A DNA stretch of 44,233 nt from the NCBI GenBank assembly GCA_964433135.1, contig CAYSQW010000025.1:1-44233 (forward strand), written 5' to 3'. The translations under genes and the position numbers were made by a program. Source of the DNA: CAYSQW01 sp964433135 (GTDB lineage Bacteria > Acidobacteriota > Aminicenantia > Aminicenantales > Aminicenantaceae). The notes under the pieces were generated by a model. That model had not been told where the DNA came from and ran no database searches. It was given only the letters and a program-made list of their open reading frames with translations. Positions 34,261 to 42,216 of the stretch are shown here, piece after piece (the stretch's first letter is position 1; the number at the start of each line of letters is the position of its first letter).

Positions 34261-35052
34261 ATGCAAAAAGAATCACTCTTGGTTATCGAAGACGAAGACA
34301 TCATGCGTGAAGCTTTGGCCGATTATTTTTCAGGAGAGGGGCATCGGGTCGACACCGCCAACGACGGCGGCCGCGCCCTGGAAAAGATCGATTTTAAAGA
34401 TTACGACGTGATGATCATCGATCTCAAACTCCCCAGCCGCGACGGACTTTCCGTGCTGAATGATGTCAGAGCGAAAAATCCCAAAGCGAAGGTCATCATC
34501 ATCACCGCCTATCCATCGCCTGAGACAAAAACCAAAGCCATGCGTCAGGGTGCTTTCGAATATCTGCCGAAGCCGTTCGAACTGGACCACCTGGAAGATC
34601 TGATCCACCGATCATTCGAAATCGATGTCGTTCCGGCCCCTCCGGTTGAGGAACCCAAAGCGGAATCCGCCCTGCCCACACCCTGCATCTGGACCCAGGC
34701 CGGCATCATCAAGAACCGCCAGTGCCCCAACCGGTATGAATGCCACAAAGGCTGCGATTTCTTTACGGCGATGATGAATAAGGAAAAATACCGGGAAGAC
34801 CCCAGGATCAAACCCTATCTCGACCGGGTCAATGAGCTTCTGGGAAAAAATCAGTGCCGATACACCCTATGCGGGGAGCTTTCCTTCAGGGCCTGCGCCC
34901 GGGTCTTCAACTGCGCCAACTGCGAGTTGGATCAGGCGATCGGTTACCAGCGCGACATCCAGCTCGCCCGGAAGATGGCCGAAAAAAAGAAGAAATCGAA
35001 GTCAATCGCTCAAGTGACGGTGAAAGACAAGCCGGTTCGCACCGATCACTGA
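34261..35052 (+). CDS. receiver-domain protein with two tandem four-cysteine modules
   Basis: 263 residues. Receiver domain 5-120 with Asp54 (MIIDLKLPS), acidic residues at 10-13 and Lys104 (YLPKPF), so it looks phosphorylatable. A proline-rich linker (125-140) leads to a cysteine-rich output: Cys142-x12-Cys155-x5-Cys161-x3-Cys165 and Cys199-x12-Cys212-x5-Cys218-x2-Cys221, plus Cys204. The modules align (CIWTQAG with CRYTLCG), so they are a duplication. Similar CxW..aG..C..Y.C..C motifs occur in signalling proteins of other bacteria and may bind a metal or Fe-S cluster. The C-terminus is a Lys-rich tail. No DNA-binding domain. GGAGG before the ATG; transcribed from the sigma-54 promoter behind the NtrC-type gene. 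Confidence 0.85.
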   Translation: MQKESLLVIEDEDIMREALADYFSGEGHRVDTANDGGRALEKIDFKDYDVMIIDLKLPSRDGLSVLNDVRAKNPKAKVIIITAYPSPETKTKAMRQGAFEYLPKPFELDHLEDLIHRSFEIDVVPAPPVEEPKAESALPTPCIWTQAGIIKNRQCPNRYECHKGCDFFTAMMNKEKYREDPRIKPYLDRVNELLGKNQCRYTLCGELSFRACARVFNCANCELDQAIGYQRDIQLARKMAEKKKKSKSIAQVTVKDKPVRTDH

Positions 35053-35110
35053 GTCCGATCCGGGAAGCACCGCACGAATTCAACGCGCCTGATCGGTGAA
35101 GATTTTTTTT
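35040..35110 (+). terminator. intrinsic terminator candidate
   Basis: CACCGATCA (35040-35048) and TGATCGGTG (35090-35098) are perfect 9-bp inverted arms, followed four bases later by eight Ts (35103-35110). The 41-nt loop is long. It overlaps the end of the receiver gene and the stop of the convergent gene. Confidence 0.45.
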
Positions 35111-36464
35111 AGCGACCCGAACCGCCCGGCGAGCGATACAAACTGTTCATGCTCGGCTCGGAAACCCACTCTTGGCCGTCGAAATAACGGACGCCGTCTT
35201 TAAGCGCTTCGATATAATCATTATTCAGCACAGAGCTGATCCGCCCTTCCCGAACCGCTTTGCGGTGGGCTTGTTCAAAGCTGTTGCTCAACCGCACGTC
35301 AACCGGTTTAAGATCATAATCCAATTCGTAAAAGATGTTGCTTCGATGCGTCATAAGCGATACTCTTCCGTTTTTGAAAATATCTATTCTCCATATACAA
35401 TCCATTAAAAAATCAAGTCGATCCACATCTGTACGCGGGAAACGCAGGTAATACATCTCGGTCCCGGGTTTGCATGCGGAGCAGGTGTATTCATTATTCT
35501 CCTGCGGTGACGCACCTTCGATCCAGCCGACATCGAATACGACCAGTACGGGACATTTGTATTCGTTGTTCATCCCCGCGGTAAGGATCTCTTTTTTTCC
35601 ATTCCCATTAAGGTCGAGGAATTGGAGATCGACCAATCTTCCCGAATTCCAGAAATCACCTCTCACTTTCCCGTTCGCATCCAGGACGCTCAGCCGGGTC
35701 GGGAAATAATATTTGTGATCGGCGATAACGACGATCTCGATATTGCCGTCAAAATCCAGATCATCGATCATAAATCCCGATATCCTGTAATCGCCCGAAT
35801 ACGGATCTCTGCCGAAAACAAGTTTCATACCCGTTTGGAAGCGCCAGATTTCCGTCCCCGAAGCGTCAAAACACAACAGTTCACCTTCCCCGAACTCATC
35901 CTGGGTCTGTATGCTGAAAAGCACTTCATGCACCGCATCGCCATCGATGTCCGCGATCATGATCTGAGGTAGAAAAACCTTGTTCACACGGCGCAGCGTC
36001 TGTCCTCTTCTCCGGTACTGTGACCGCTCACGATAGGCCTCATCGTCGACCAGGTTCTTCTTTTCCGTATCGTAGCGCCAAAGCTCCCGACCTTTATCGT
36101 TTACGACAACCAGCTCCGAATCTTCGATCCTGAAATCGGCCGGATTCTTCGACGACCGGGGCAGAAAAATAAGAACGGCGGCCATCACCACGGCCGCCGC
36201 CAGCACGAAGTAATGCACTTTCATCCGTTTCCGGCGGCTGGAAGGCTCTGATTTATTTTCCAGCGGCCGGCTGTGGGCGCGCTTTCCGCGCCAGGCATCG
36301 ATCTCCGAGCGGTAGGCGAAAACCCGCGATTTCCCCATACCCTTCAAGCGGTAGACCGGAAGTCCCAGATCCCTTTCCCAGCGGGCGCAGGTGCGGGAGT
36401 CGCAGCCGAGGTAGGCGGAGATCTCCTTCCAAGTCTGAAGCAGGTCATGCTTTTCCTTTCCCAT
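35109..36464 (-). CDS. HTH-TM-FG-GAP one-component membrane protein
   Basis: 451 residues. Residues 8-58 are a MerR/excisionase-like helix-turn-helix (TWKEISAYLGCDSRTCARWERDLGLPVYR, ending with the Tyr-Arg-Ser segment before AWRG). A single membrane span follows at about 83-101. The outside part contains Ca-binding-type loops of FG-GAP/VCBS repeats: IADIDGDAVHEVLFSI, DDLDFDGNIEIVVIAD and LDLNGNGKKEILTAG. So a cytoplasmic DNA-binding head is joined through the membrane to a propeller-like sensor, a CadC/ToxR-type layout. Target genes are unknown; the convergent Cys-rich receiver and divergent DJ-1 gene are the neighbours. The start has almost no leader and no Shine-Dalgarno. Confidence 0.78.
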   Translation of the reverse strand: MGKEKHDLLQTWKEISAYLGCDSRTCARWERDLGLPVYRLKGMGKSRVFAYRSEIDAWRGKRAHSRPLENKSEPSSRRKRMKVHYFVLAAAVVMAAVLIFLPRSSKNPADFRIEDSELVVVNDKGRELWRYDTEKKNLVDDEAYRERSQYRRRGQTLRRVNKVFLPQIMIADIDGDAVHEVLFSIQTQDEFGEGELLCFDASGTEIWRFQTGMKLVFGRDPYSGDYRISGFMIDDLDFDGNIEIVVIADHKYYFPTRLSVLDANGKVRGDFWNSGRLVDLQFLDLNGNGKKEILTAGMNNEYKCPVLVVFDVGWIEGASPQENNEYTCSACKPGTEMYYLRFPRTDVDRLDFLMDCIWRIDIFKNGRVSLMTHRSNIFYELDYDLKPVDVRLSNSFEQAHRKAVREGRISSVLNNDYIEALKDGVRYFDGQEWVSEPSMNSLYRSPGGSGR

Positions 36465-36478
36465 TTTTATGAGAAATC

Positions 36479-36507
36479 ATATTAACCGATTTGATCCGAG
36501 AATGGAA
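36479..36507 (-). promoter_or_regulatory. sigma-70-like promoter of the HTH-FG-GAP gene
   Basis: Minus strand TTCCAT (36507-36502), 17-bp spacer, TAATAT (36484-36479). The start near 36472 is only about 8 nt before the ATG. Confidence 0.38.
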
Positions 36508-36624
36508 GGATTCTCCTGCCGCGGCAGCATCCGCCGTGGATTTTCAGCCGGACAAGGACACCCTTTTGCAATCCGGTTCCACTCCCGTGCGCATTCCATT
36601 CGGCTGGATTCGATTCCCCCCTTC

Positions 36625-36633
36625 TGGTAAGAT
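36625..36633 (+). promoter_or_regulatory. extended -10 element before the DJ-1/PfpI gene
   Basis: TGGTAAGAT is an extended -10 without a clear -35. The start near 36640 would leave about 26 nt before the ATG at 36666. Confidence 0.35.
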
Positions 36634-36665
36634 AGCCGAAGCTTTCCGCCGCATGCGGCCGGCAA

Positions 36666-37268
36666 ATGTTAAAAATGAAAACGAGAACAAAACGAGTGCT
36701 GTTGTTTCTGGCCCGGGGTTTCGAGGAATACGAAGCCTCGGTCTTCACCGACGTCATGGGATGGAGCCGCACCGATGGAATGGAAGGCGTCGATCTGATG
36801 ACAGCCGCGCTTGATTCCCCCGTCAGAGGCGCCTGGAACCTGACCGTGATCCCCCAGTACCTTCTGGAGGAAATCAGGCCGGATAATTTCGATGCCCTGG
36901 CCCTGCCCGGAGGATTGGAGGACAAGGGTTATTATGAGGATGTATATCGCGATGAGGTCCTTGATCTGATCCGAGCATTCCATGGATCGGGGAAACCCGT
37001 GGCCTCGGTTTGCGTCGGTGCCCTGGCCTTGGGACGCAGCGGTATCCTCGAAGGACGCCGAGCCACCACCTACCACGGAGCGGACAGCCCGCGCCGCGAC
37101 CAGCTGGCGGATTTCGGAGCTCGGGTAAAGGACGTTCCCTTTGTGGTCGACGACGGTCTGATCACCTGCCACGGACCCGCCGCCGCCCTGGACGTGGCCT
37201 TTACAGTGCTGGAAATGCTGACTTCCAGGGAAAACGTCGACACCGTGAAAAAAGCCATGGGATTCTGA
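36666..37268 (+). CDS. DJ-1/PfpI family protein
   Basis: 200 residues of the class I glutamine-amidotransferase-like DJ-1/PfpI fold. RVLLFLARGFEEYEASVFTDVM (10-31) gives the conserved acidic residue (Glu20 or Glu21), ALPGG (79-83) the oxyanion loop, and VASVCVGALALG the nucleophile elbow with Cys116. Such proteins act as glyoxalase or deglycase, chaperone or redox-stress factors; which one applies cannot be told. Length is usual (190-200). No Shine-Dalgarno before the ATG at 36666; another in-frame ATG lies three codons later. The YwbE gene follows after 9 bp with a good ribosome site, so the two form an operon. Confidence 0.85.
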   Translation: MLKMKTRTKRVLLFLARGFEEYEASVFTDVMGWSRTDGMEGVDLMTAALDSPVRGAWNLTVIPQYLLEEIRPDNFDALALPGGLEDKGYYEDVYRDEVLDLIRAFHGSGKPVASVCVGALALGRSGILEGRRATTYHGADSPRRDQLADFGARVKDVPFVVDDGLITCHGPAAALDVAFTVLEMLTSRENVDTVKKAMGF

Positions 37269-37277
37269 GGAGACGAG

Positions 37278-37475
37278 ATGGACGGAACGAAACGCGGGGA
37301 TATCCGCATCGGCGCCCGAGTCCGGGTGGTAAAGAAAATGGATCAACCCACGGGAAAACTGACCGAAGGGATCGTCCAGAATATCCTGACCCGTTCGGCC
37401 CGACATCCTCACGGCATCAAGGTACGCCTTCAGGGCGGCATCGTCGGCCGGGTGAAAGAGATCCTCCCGGATTGA
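37278..37475 (+). CDS. ywbE: YwbE family protein
   Basis: A 65-residue cytosolic protein of the YwbE/DUF2196 family. The family pattern is complete: RGDIRIGARVRVVKKMDQPTGKLTEGIVQNILTRS, then HPHGIKVRL and GIVGRVKEI, a small SH3-like beta-barrel. The function is not established, although its fold suggests nucleic acid or RNP contact. GAGGAGACGAG lies directly upstream and the gene starts 9 bp after the DJ-1 stop, so it is the second cistron. It is convergent with the NTF2-like lipoprotein gene. Identification is firm despite the small size. Confidence 0.9.
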   Translation: MDGTKRGDIRIGARVRVVKKMDQPTGKLTEGIVQNILTRSARHPHGIKVRLQGGIVGRVKEILPD

Positions 37476-37515
37476 CGCCGGATTGCACGGGATCTATGAA
37501 TCTACACTCGTTTTT

Positions 37516-38004
37516 CTACTCTGACGCGAAAGAAAAATGCTGCTGGACAATGACCCAGCGGCCTTCCCTTTTCTCCAGAACGCCGGTCCATCTCGCATTT
37601 TCCCAATTCGCCGGCTCTCCGCCCCAGGTGTTGATGTCATCCAAGACACAGTAGTACCAGGCGACGTCTCCCGATTGTGAAAGATTGATGGCAAGATCTT
37701 TGAGCTCGTGACGGACATATTGGAATTCCGGATCTTTAAATACTTCTGAATTTTTCTTGAATTGCTCATATCCGCGAATAACATTATCCGTCGGGTGAAC
37801 GCTGAGATAATTCGGATCATGTGCGACCACGCTGAACAGCAGATCGAAATCCTTGTTCTCAAACCAGCCGATACAGGAGCTGACGGTTTCCGCGATCGTT
37901 TCAATCTCCGCCTCCTGCTTTGCTTGCTTGTCGACTTGGGTACAAGATCCAAAAAAAAAGACAAGCCCCACACTGAACAACACTCGGATCAATCGATATT
38001 TCAT
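37516..38004 (-). CDS. NTF2-like (SnoaL/DUF4440-type) lipoprotein
   Basis: 162 residues. The N-terminus ends in FFFGSC, an acceptable lipobox, so it is probably a lipoprotein. The mature part follows the NTF2-like cone fold: IAETVSSCIGWFENKDFDLLFSVVAHDPNY (helices), VIRGYEQFKKNSEVF, then the beta-sheet with DVAWYYCVLDD, WTGVLEKREGRWVIVQQHFSFA at the end. The last phrase is the classic end of SnoaL/DUF4440 domains. They bind small ligands or act as isomerase-like enzymes; no role is evident here. AAGGGG stands before the ATG. It is divergent to the permease gene with its sigma-54 promoter. Confidence 0.75.
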   Translation of the reverse strand: MKYRLIRVLFSVGLVFFFGSCTQVDKQAKQEAEIETIAETVSSCIGWFENKDFDLLFSVVAHDPNYLSVHPTDNVIRGYEQFKKNSEVFKDPEFQYVRHELKDLAINLSQSGDVAWYYCVLDDINTWGGEPANWENARWTGVLEKREGRWVIVQQHFSFASE

Positions 38005-38137
38005 TTTTGTCCCCTTCTATATTTGCATACGTTTATTCACCGGATCGGGTTTTATTTTCTCCGGAAATGAACATTTGCTGTCCGCTCCTGTACATAATTT
38101 TCAATCGTATTCCATCTTCCCCCCCCATCATCCAAAA

Positions 38138-38154
38138 CTGGCATAAATTTTGCG
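38138..38154 (+). promoter_or_regulatory. sigma-54 (-24/-12) promoter before the permease gene
   Basis: CTGGCATAAATTTTGCG: GG (38140-38141) and GC (38152-38153) are exactly 10 bp apart, with the preferred TTGC. The predicted start near 38165 leaves a 15-nt leader containing AGGGG before the ATG at 38180. Confidence 0.72.
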
Positions 38155-38179
38155 ATAACCAATGGCGAGGGGATCGAAC

Positions 38180-40528
38180 ATGCTGAAAAACTATTTAAAA
38201 ACCGCCATCCGAAACATTACCCGACATAAGGGTTATTCATTCATCAACCTGGCCGGTCTGGCCGTGGGACTGGCCGTCTGTATCCTGATCCTGCTTTGGG
38301 TCCAGGATGAGTTGAGATATGACCGGTTCCATGAAAACGGGGACCGGATTTACCGGGCCCTGGAACACGAAAACCTGTCGAACGGAAACGTGCTGACCTA
38401 TCCGCTCTTCCCCCCGGCCTTCGGACCGGCTTTGAAAAACGATTATCCCGAAGTGCTGGAAACGGTCCGGTTCCGAACCCCTCGTGGGCGCATCGTTACC
38501 GTAGGCGACAACAGCTTTTACGAAGACGGCCTGGCCTTCGCCGATCCGGCTCTTCTGACGGTTTTTTCCTTTCCCTTGATCAAGGGAAACTCCGAAAAAG
38601 CCCTGCTTAATCCCGATTCCATGGTGATCACGGAAACCATGGCGGTAAAATATTTCGATACCTCCGATCCCATGGGGAAGATGGTCCGGGTGGACAACAT
38701 CCATGAATTTCAAGTTACCGGCGTCTGCCGGGATCTTCCGTCCTATTCCCAAATCCGATTCGATTTCATCATCCCCATCTCCAATCTGGAAAAGTACGAC
38801 TGGGATATGAACGGTTGGAACTCTTTCGGCATCCGCACCTATGTTCTTCTGGCCGAACGGACGGACTTCTGCGCTTTCAACTCGAAGATCGAAAACTTCC
38901 TGACGCGCTACAACGAGGACAACATCATGACCGTATCCCTGCAGCCCATGAAAAAGGTCCACCTCTATTCCGCGGGCATCAGCTCCTCCAATACCAACGG
39001 AAATATCAAATATGTCGCAATATTCTCCCTGATCGCTTTCCTCATCCTGCTCATGGCCTGCGTCAATTTCATGAACTTGACCACCGCACGCTCCGAGAAC
39101 CGCGCCCGGGAGGTGGGACTGCGCAAAGTTGTGGGAGCCCAAAGAACCGAATTGATATTTCAATTCATAGGAGAATCCATGCTCTTGGCCCTCTTTTCTC
39201 TCATCATCGCCCTGACCCTGGTTCAGACGGTTCTCCCCTATTTCAATACGCTGGCTGATAAACAGCTTTCCTTCCCGCTTTTCTCCAATGGCATTCTAAT
39301 CCTGGGGATCCTGCTGACCACCCTGGCCGCCGGATTGATCGCCGGCAGCTATCCGGCCTTTTTCCTGTCCGCCATCCAACCCGTCAGAGCTTTCAGTAGG
39401 AATGCCGCCCGAAGAGGCCAAAGCGGCCGGTTCCGAAAACTCCTGGTGGTCTCGCAGTTCGTCCTGACCATCGCTCTCATCATCGGAACCATCGTGATCC
39501 ATCAGCAGATGCTCTTCATCCGCACTTCGAATCTGGGTTTCGAAAAAGAGCACATTCTCTGTTTGAGCTTGAAGGGAGATCTGGCCAAAAAACATCAGCT
39601 TTTAAAAGACCGGATACTGGAAAACGCCGGTGTTAGGGGAATCACGGCGGCCTCGGATCCACCTGCGGGGAGCCTTTGGTCCATGAGCCTTAATGATTGG
39701 GAAGGACGAAAGACGGACGCCGTCTACCTTATGAACATCGTTTCCGCGGATGAAGATTATCTCGATGTATTAGGCCTCACGCTCACGGAAGGTCGCTTTC
39801 TCTTTCCGGAAAAGGGGGAGGACATCGTCAATCTCGTGATCAATGAAGCCGCGGTCAAGGCCATGGGAATGACGGACCCCATGGGAAAACGGGTGCGCGA
39901 GTTCCGGATCATCGGCGTCATCAAGGATTTTCATTATAACTCGCTGCACAGTCATGTCGGCCCATTTGGTATGTTCCACGCTCCCGATGAATATGACAAC
40001 CTTCTGGTCAAGATCCGCCCGGAGAATATCTCCCACACGGTGGCCGCTATCGAGAAAAACTGGAATGAGGTTGCGCCGGGCTATCCCTTTGAATTCCGCT
40101 TCCTGGATGAGACCATCGGCGCCCTTTACCGGAACGACCGCAGGATGGGAAGCCTGATCAACCTCGCCACCCTGTTGGCTGTCTTCATCGCCGGCCTGGG
40201 GCTTTTCGGCATGGCCTCATTCGCCGCCGAGCAGCGGACCAAGGAAGTCGGTATACGCAAGATCCTCGGCGCTTCCATCCCTAACGTCTTCATACTCCTC
40301 AGCCGGGAATCTTTCCTGTGGGTGTTGACCGCCAATCTGATCGCCTGGCCGGCGGCTTACTTCCTCATGAACAAATGGCTGTCCACCTTCGCTTTTCACA
40401 TTTCCATCAACATCATGATCTTTTTCATCGCCGGGGCGGGCACGCTCTTGATCGCCATCATGACGATCGGTTATCAGACGTTGAAAGCGGCGCTGGCCGA
40501 TCCCGTTCGCAGCTTGAGACATGAATGA
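38180..40528 (+). CDS. FtsX/MacB-type ABC transporter permease
   Basis: 782 residues. Start chosen at 38180 since AGGGG precedes it and the upstream ATG (38162) lies at the predicted transcript start. Two homologous halves are seen. Each has a transmembrane helix (about 20-40 and 425-445), a large periplasmic MacB-type domain (about 45-275 and 446-655) and three FtsX-type helices (about 280-410 and 665-775). ENRAREVGLRKVVGAQR and QRTKEVGIRKILGASI are the two cytoplasmic coupling-helix signatures, confirming the duplication. Such permeases pair with a LolD/MacB-type ATPase and move lipoproteins or hydrophobic molecules by mechanotransmission. No ATPase gene is present here. The sigma-54 promoter indicates induced expression, possibly by the NtrC-type regulator 4 kb upstream. 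Confidence 0.9.
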   Translation: MLKNYLKTAIRNITRHKGYSFINLAGLAVGLAVCILILLWVQDELRYDRFHENGDRIYRALEHENLSNGNVLTYPLFPPAFGPALKNDYPEVLETVRFRTPRGRIVTVGDNSFYEDGLAFADPALLTVFSFPLIKGNSEKALLNPDSMVITETMAVKYFDTSDPMGKMVRVDNIHEFQVTGVCRDLPSYSQIRFDFIIPISNLEKYDWDMNGWNSFGIRTYVLLAERTDFCAFNSKIENFLTRYNEDNIMTVSLQPMKKVHLYSAGISSSNTNGNIKYVAIFSLIAFLILLMACVNFMNLTTARSENRAREVGLRKVVGAQRTELIFQFIGESMLLALFSLIIALTLVQTVLPYFNTLADKQLSFPLFSNGILILGILLTTLAAGLIAGSYPAFFLSAIQPVRAFSRNAARRGQSGRFRKLLVVSQFVLTIALIIGTIVIHQQMLFIRTSNLGFEKEHILCLSLKGDLAKKHQLLKDRILENAGVRGITAASDPPAGSLWSMSLNDWEGRKTDAVYLMNIVSADEDYLDVLGLTLTEGRFLFPEKGEDIVNLVINEAAVKAMGMTDPMGKRVREFRIIGVIKDFHYNSLHSHVGPFGMFHAPDEYDNLLVKIRPENISHTVAAIEKNWNEVAPGYPFEFRFLDETIGALYRNDRRMGSLINLATLLAVFIAGLGLFGMASFAAEQRTKEVGIRKILGASIPNVFILLSRESFLWVLTANLIAWPAAYFLMNKWLSTFAFHISINIMIFFIAGAGTLLIAIMTIGYQTLKAALADPVRSLRHE

Positions 40529-40564
40529 CGCTCTGGAAACATATTCATGCCTCCCCGGATCAAG

Positions 40565-40768
40565 TCATCCTTTCTTGCGTGTCGAGATCTTTAAGGGATA
40601 ATAGAGTGGGCAAACGCTGATAAGGCTCGTGATGACGAAAACTCCAGCTACGACACCCAGCACGATGGCCGCCGTTCCCGTCAAATACTTAGTCAGGATG
40701 AGAACGGCAATCACGGCGGCCAGAAGGATACGGATAATACGGTCGGCGGAACCCATGTTTTTTTTCAT
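40565..40768 (-). CDS. DUF2892-family small inner-membrane protein
   Basis: 67 residues from the ATG at 40768, which has AAGGAGG at ideal distance; a longer frame upstream crosses the promoter and is ignored. KKNMGSADRIIRILLAAVIA followed by a second helix and VCPLYYPLKIST is the pattern of DUF2892/YgaP-type proteins, two short hydrophobic helices with a small Cys-Pro segment. Members are often found next to or fused to rhodanese domains, but none is adjacent here. Function unknown. It has a good promoter of its own and is divergent to the hydrolase gene. Confidence 0.82.
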   Translation of the reverse strand: MKKNMGSADRIIRILLAAVIAVLILTKYLTGTAAIVLGVVAGVFVITSLISVCPLYYPLKISTRKKG

Positions 40769-40787
40769 GCTAACCTCCTTTATGGTC

Positions 40788-40816
40788 ATTATAGAGAAAA
40801 TCCGAGCAGGTTGAAA
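40788..40816 (-). promoter_or_regulatory. sigma-70 promoter of the DUF2892 gene
   Basis: Minus strand TTTCAA (40816-40811), 17-bp spacer, perfect TATAAT (40793-40788). The leader is about 13 nt and contains AAGGAGG. Confidence 0.55.
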
Positions 40817-40877
40817 CAGATCCGTCGTTATCTGCCCTCGAATTCTCCATGTTTCCTTGGAGCCTGACGACAAGAGA

Positions 40878-40906
40878 TTGAACACCCGATACGATTATGA
40901 TATACA
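40878..40906 (+). promoter_or_regulatory. sigma-70 promoter with extended -10 of the second S33-like hydrolase
   Basis: TTGAAC (40878-40883), 17-bp spacer, TGA plus TATACA (40901-40906). The start near 40913 shows that the frame upstream of 41002 is mostly untranslated leader. Confidence 0.5.
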
Positions 40907-41001
40907 TTTTTTATGGGGAAATGATTTATACCTGCTTCATATTTCGGCACAATTGCCCTTTCCGAGACAACGTCTGCTTTGCCCTTACAAGGAGGTTATC
41001 C

Positions 41002-41985
41002 GTGAAACGACTCCGTAATTGCACATTCTTTTTGGCTGTTTTATTGCTTACGATCTCTTCAGGTAAAGCCGAACCGGCGATCTTAAAATATTCAGCCGGT
41101 TGTGAATTCTCAGCACTACAAAAGGAGGATGGAAGCGCGAAGACGCTCGTCCGACCGGACCTCACCCTTTACTATAAGGTTTTCGGACAGGGAAAGCCGG
41201 TGTTGGTATTGAACGGCGGACCGGGCTTCTCGGGCGAGTTGGTTGAGCCCATCGCACGGGTTATCGCCCGGCGGGGATGCGCCATCGTGCCGGACCAGCG
41301 TGGAACCGGACATTCTATTCCAGAAGATGAAACCGCGATCACTCTAGACAATTCAATCGCCGACTTCGAAGCACTGCGTGATGAACTGGGTTATGCGCAA
41401 TGGACTGTTTTAGGCACATCTTGGGGAGGAATGATCGCGATGGACTATGCCTCCAAGCACCCGGAAAGCCTGAAAGGCTTGGTTCTCGTGGATAGCGGAG
41501 GAACCTCAGCCGCTTCCTTTTCCAGATCATTCATCGACAATATCACCGCTCGGATGACATCAGATGATCGCGCAGCCGGTAAATTCTGGGCACAGCCGGA
41601 GATTATCGCTCGAGATCCATATCGGGCCGCCATTGAAAGCATGCGCTGCATGATCCCGGCCGAATACTTTGACCGAAGCAAAGCCTGGCGGTTCATCGCC
41701 GGAATGAAAGTCGGAAAACAGCATTACAATCCGGCCGCCTCAAAATTTCTGAGCCCTGAATATGAAAAACAAGCCGCCTCCAGAATTGAGGCCCTGGGTA
41801 AAATCGACATCCCCACGCTCATCATGCACGGCCGACAGGATCCCATGCCGGAATCAGTTGCGCTTGGACTCCATGAGCTTCTTCGCGGAAGCCGTCTGGT
41901 ATTTATCGACAGGTGCGGCCATATGCCTTGGATCGAACAGCCCGAGGAATTCAAAAAAACTCTCTTCGAATTTCTCTTTGATTGA
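41002..41985 (+). CDS. exported alpha/beta hydrolase, proline-iminopeptidase-like
   Basis: 327 residues from GTG at 41002, chosen because AAGGAGG lies 7 nt upstream and a signal peptide begins there (CTFFLAVLLLTISSGKAEP). The open frame continues to 40897 but overlaps the promoter. Motifs: NGGPG (71-75) oxyanion loop, PDQRGTGHS (97-105), GTSWGG with nucleophile Ser140, Asp279 in MHGRQDPMP and His306 in RCGHMPW. This is the S33 prolyl-aminopeptidase-like layout, also shared by other hydrolases, so the substrate is a suggestion. It differs clearly from the membrane-anchored homologue at 18778-19887. The gene stands alone, with a 230-bp gap behind it. Confidence 0.83.
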   Translation: MKRLRNCTFFLAVLLLTISSGKAEPAILKYSAGCEFSALQKEDGSAKTLVRPDLTLYYKVFGQGKPVLVLNGGPGFSGELVEPIARVIARRGCAIVPDQRGTGHSIPEDETAITLDNSIADFEALRDELGYAQWTVLGTSWGGMIAMDYASKHPESLKGLVLVDSGGTSAASFSRSFIDNITARMTSDDRAAGKFWAQPEIIARDPYRAAIESMRCMIPAEYFDRSKAWRFIAGMKVGKQHYNPAASKFLSPEYEKQAASRIEALGKIDIPTLIMHGRQDPMPESVALGLHELLRGSRLVFIDRCGHMPWIEQPEEFKKTLFEFLFD

Positions 41986-42132
41986 ATTGTCCATCCGGTT
42001 AAAATCTTTTCATCAAGCGCTCGAAAACGTTATAACTTGAATTATCACTTAGTCTTAAAGAACGAATACTTCTAAGATCCATTTTCTCCCCAGCGGACAT
42101 CCTGACTCTGTATTTACATAAGAAAAAAAAGC

Positions 42133-42161
42133 TTGACAAACATCCCCGCTGTATTTATATT
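42133..42161 (+). promoter_or_regulatory. strong sigma-70 promoter of the membrane protein/regulator operon
   Basis: TTGACA (42133-42138), 17-bp spacer, TATATT (42156-42161). The start near 42168 gives a leader of about 49 nt with AGGAGG. Confidence 0.65.
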
Positions 42162-42216
42162 ATAGATATGTTTGCAATACAAAGTTATCTGCACGAATAG
42201 AAAAGGAGGGAATAAG

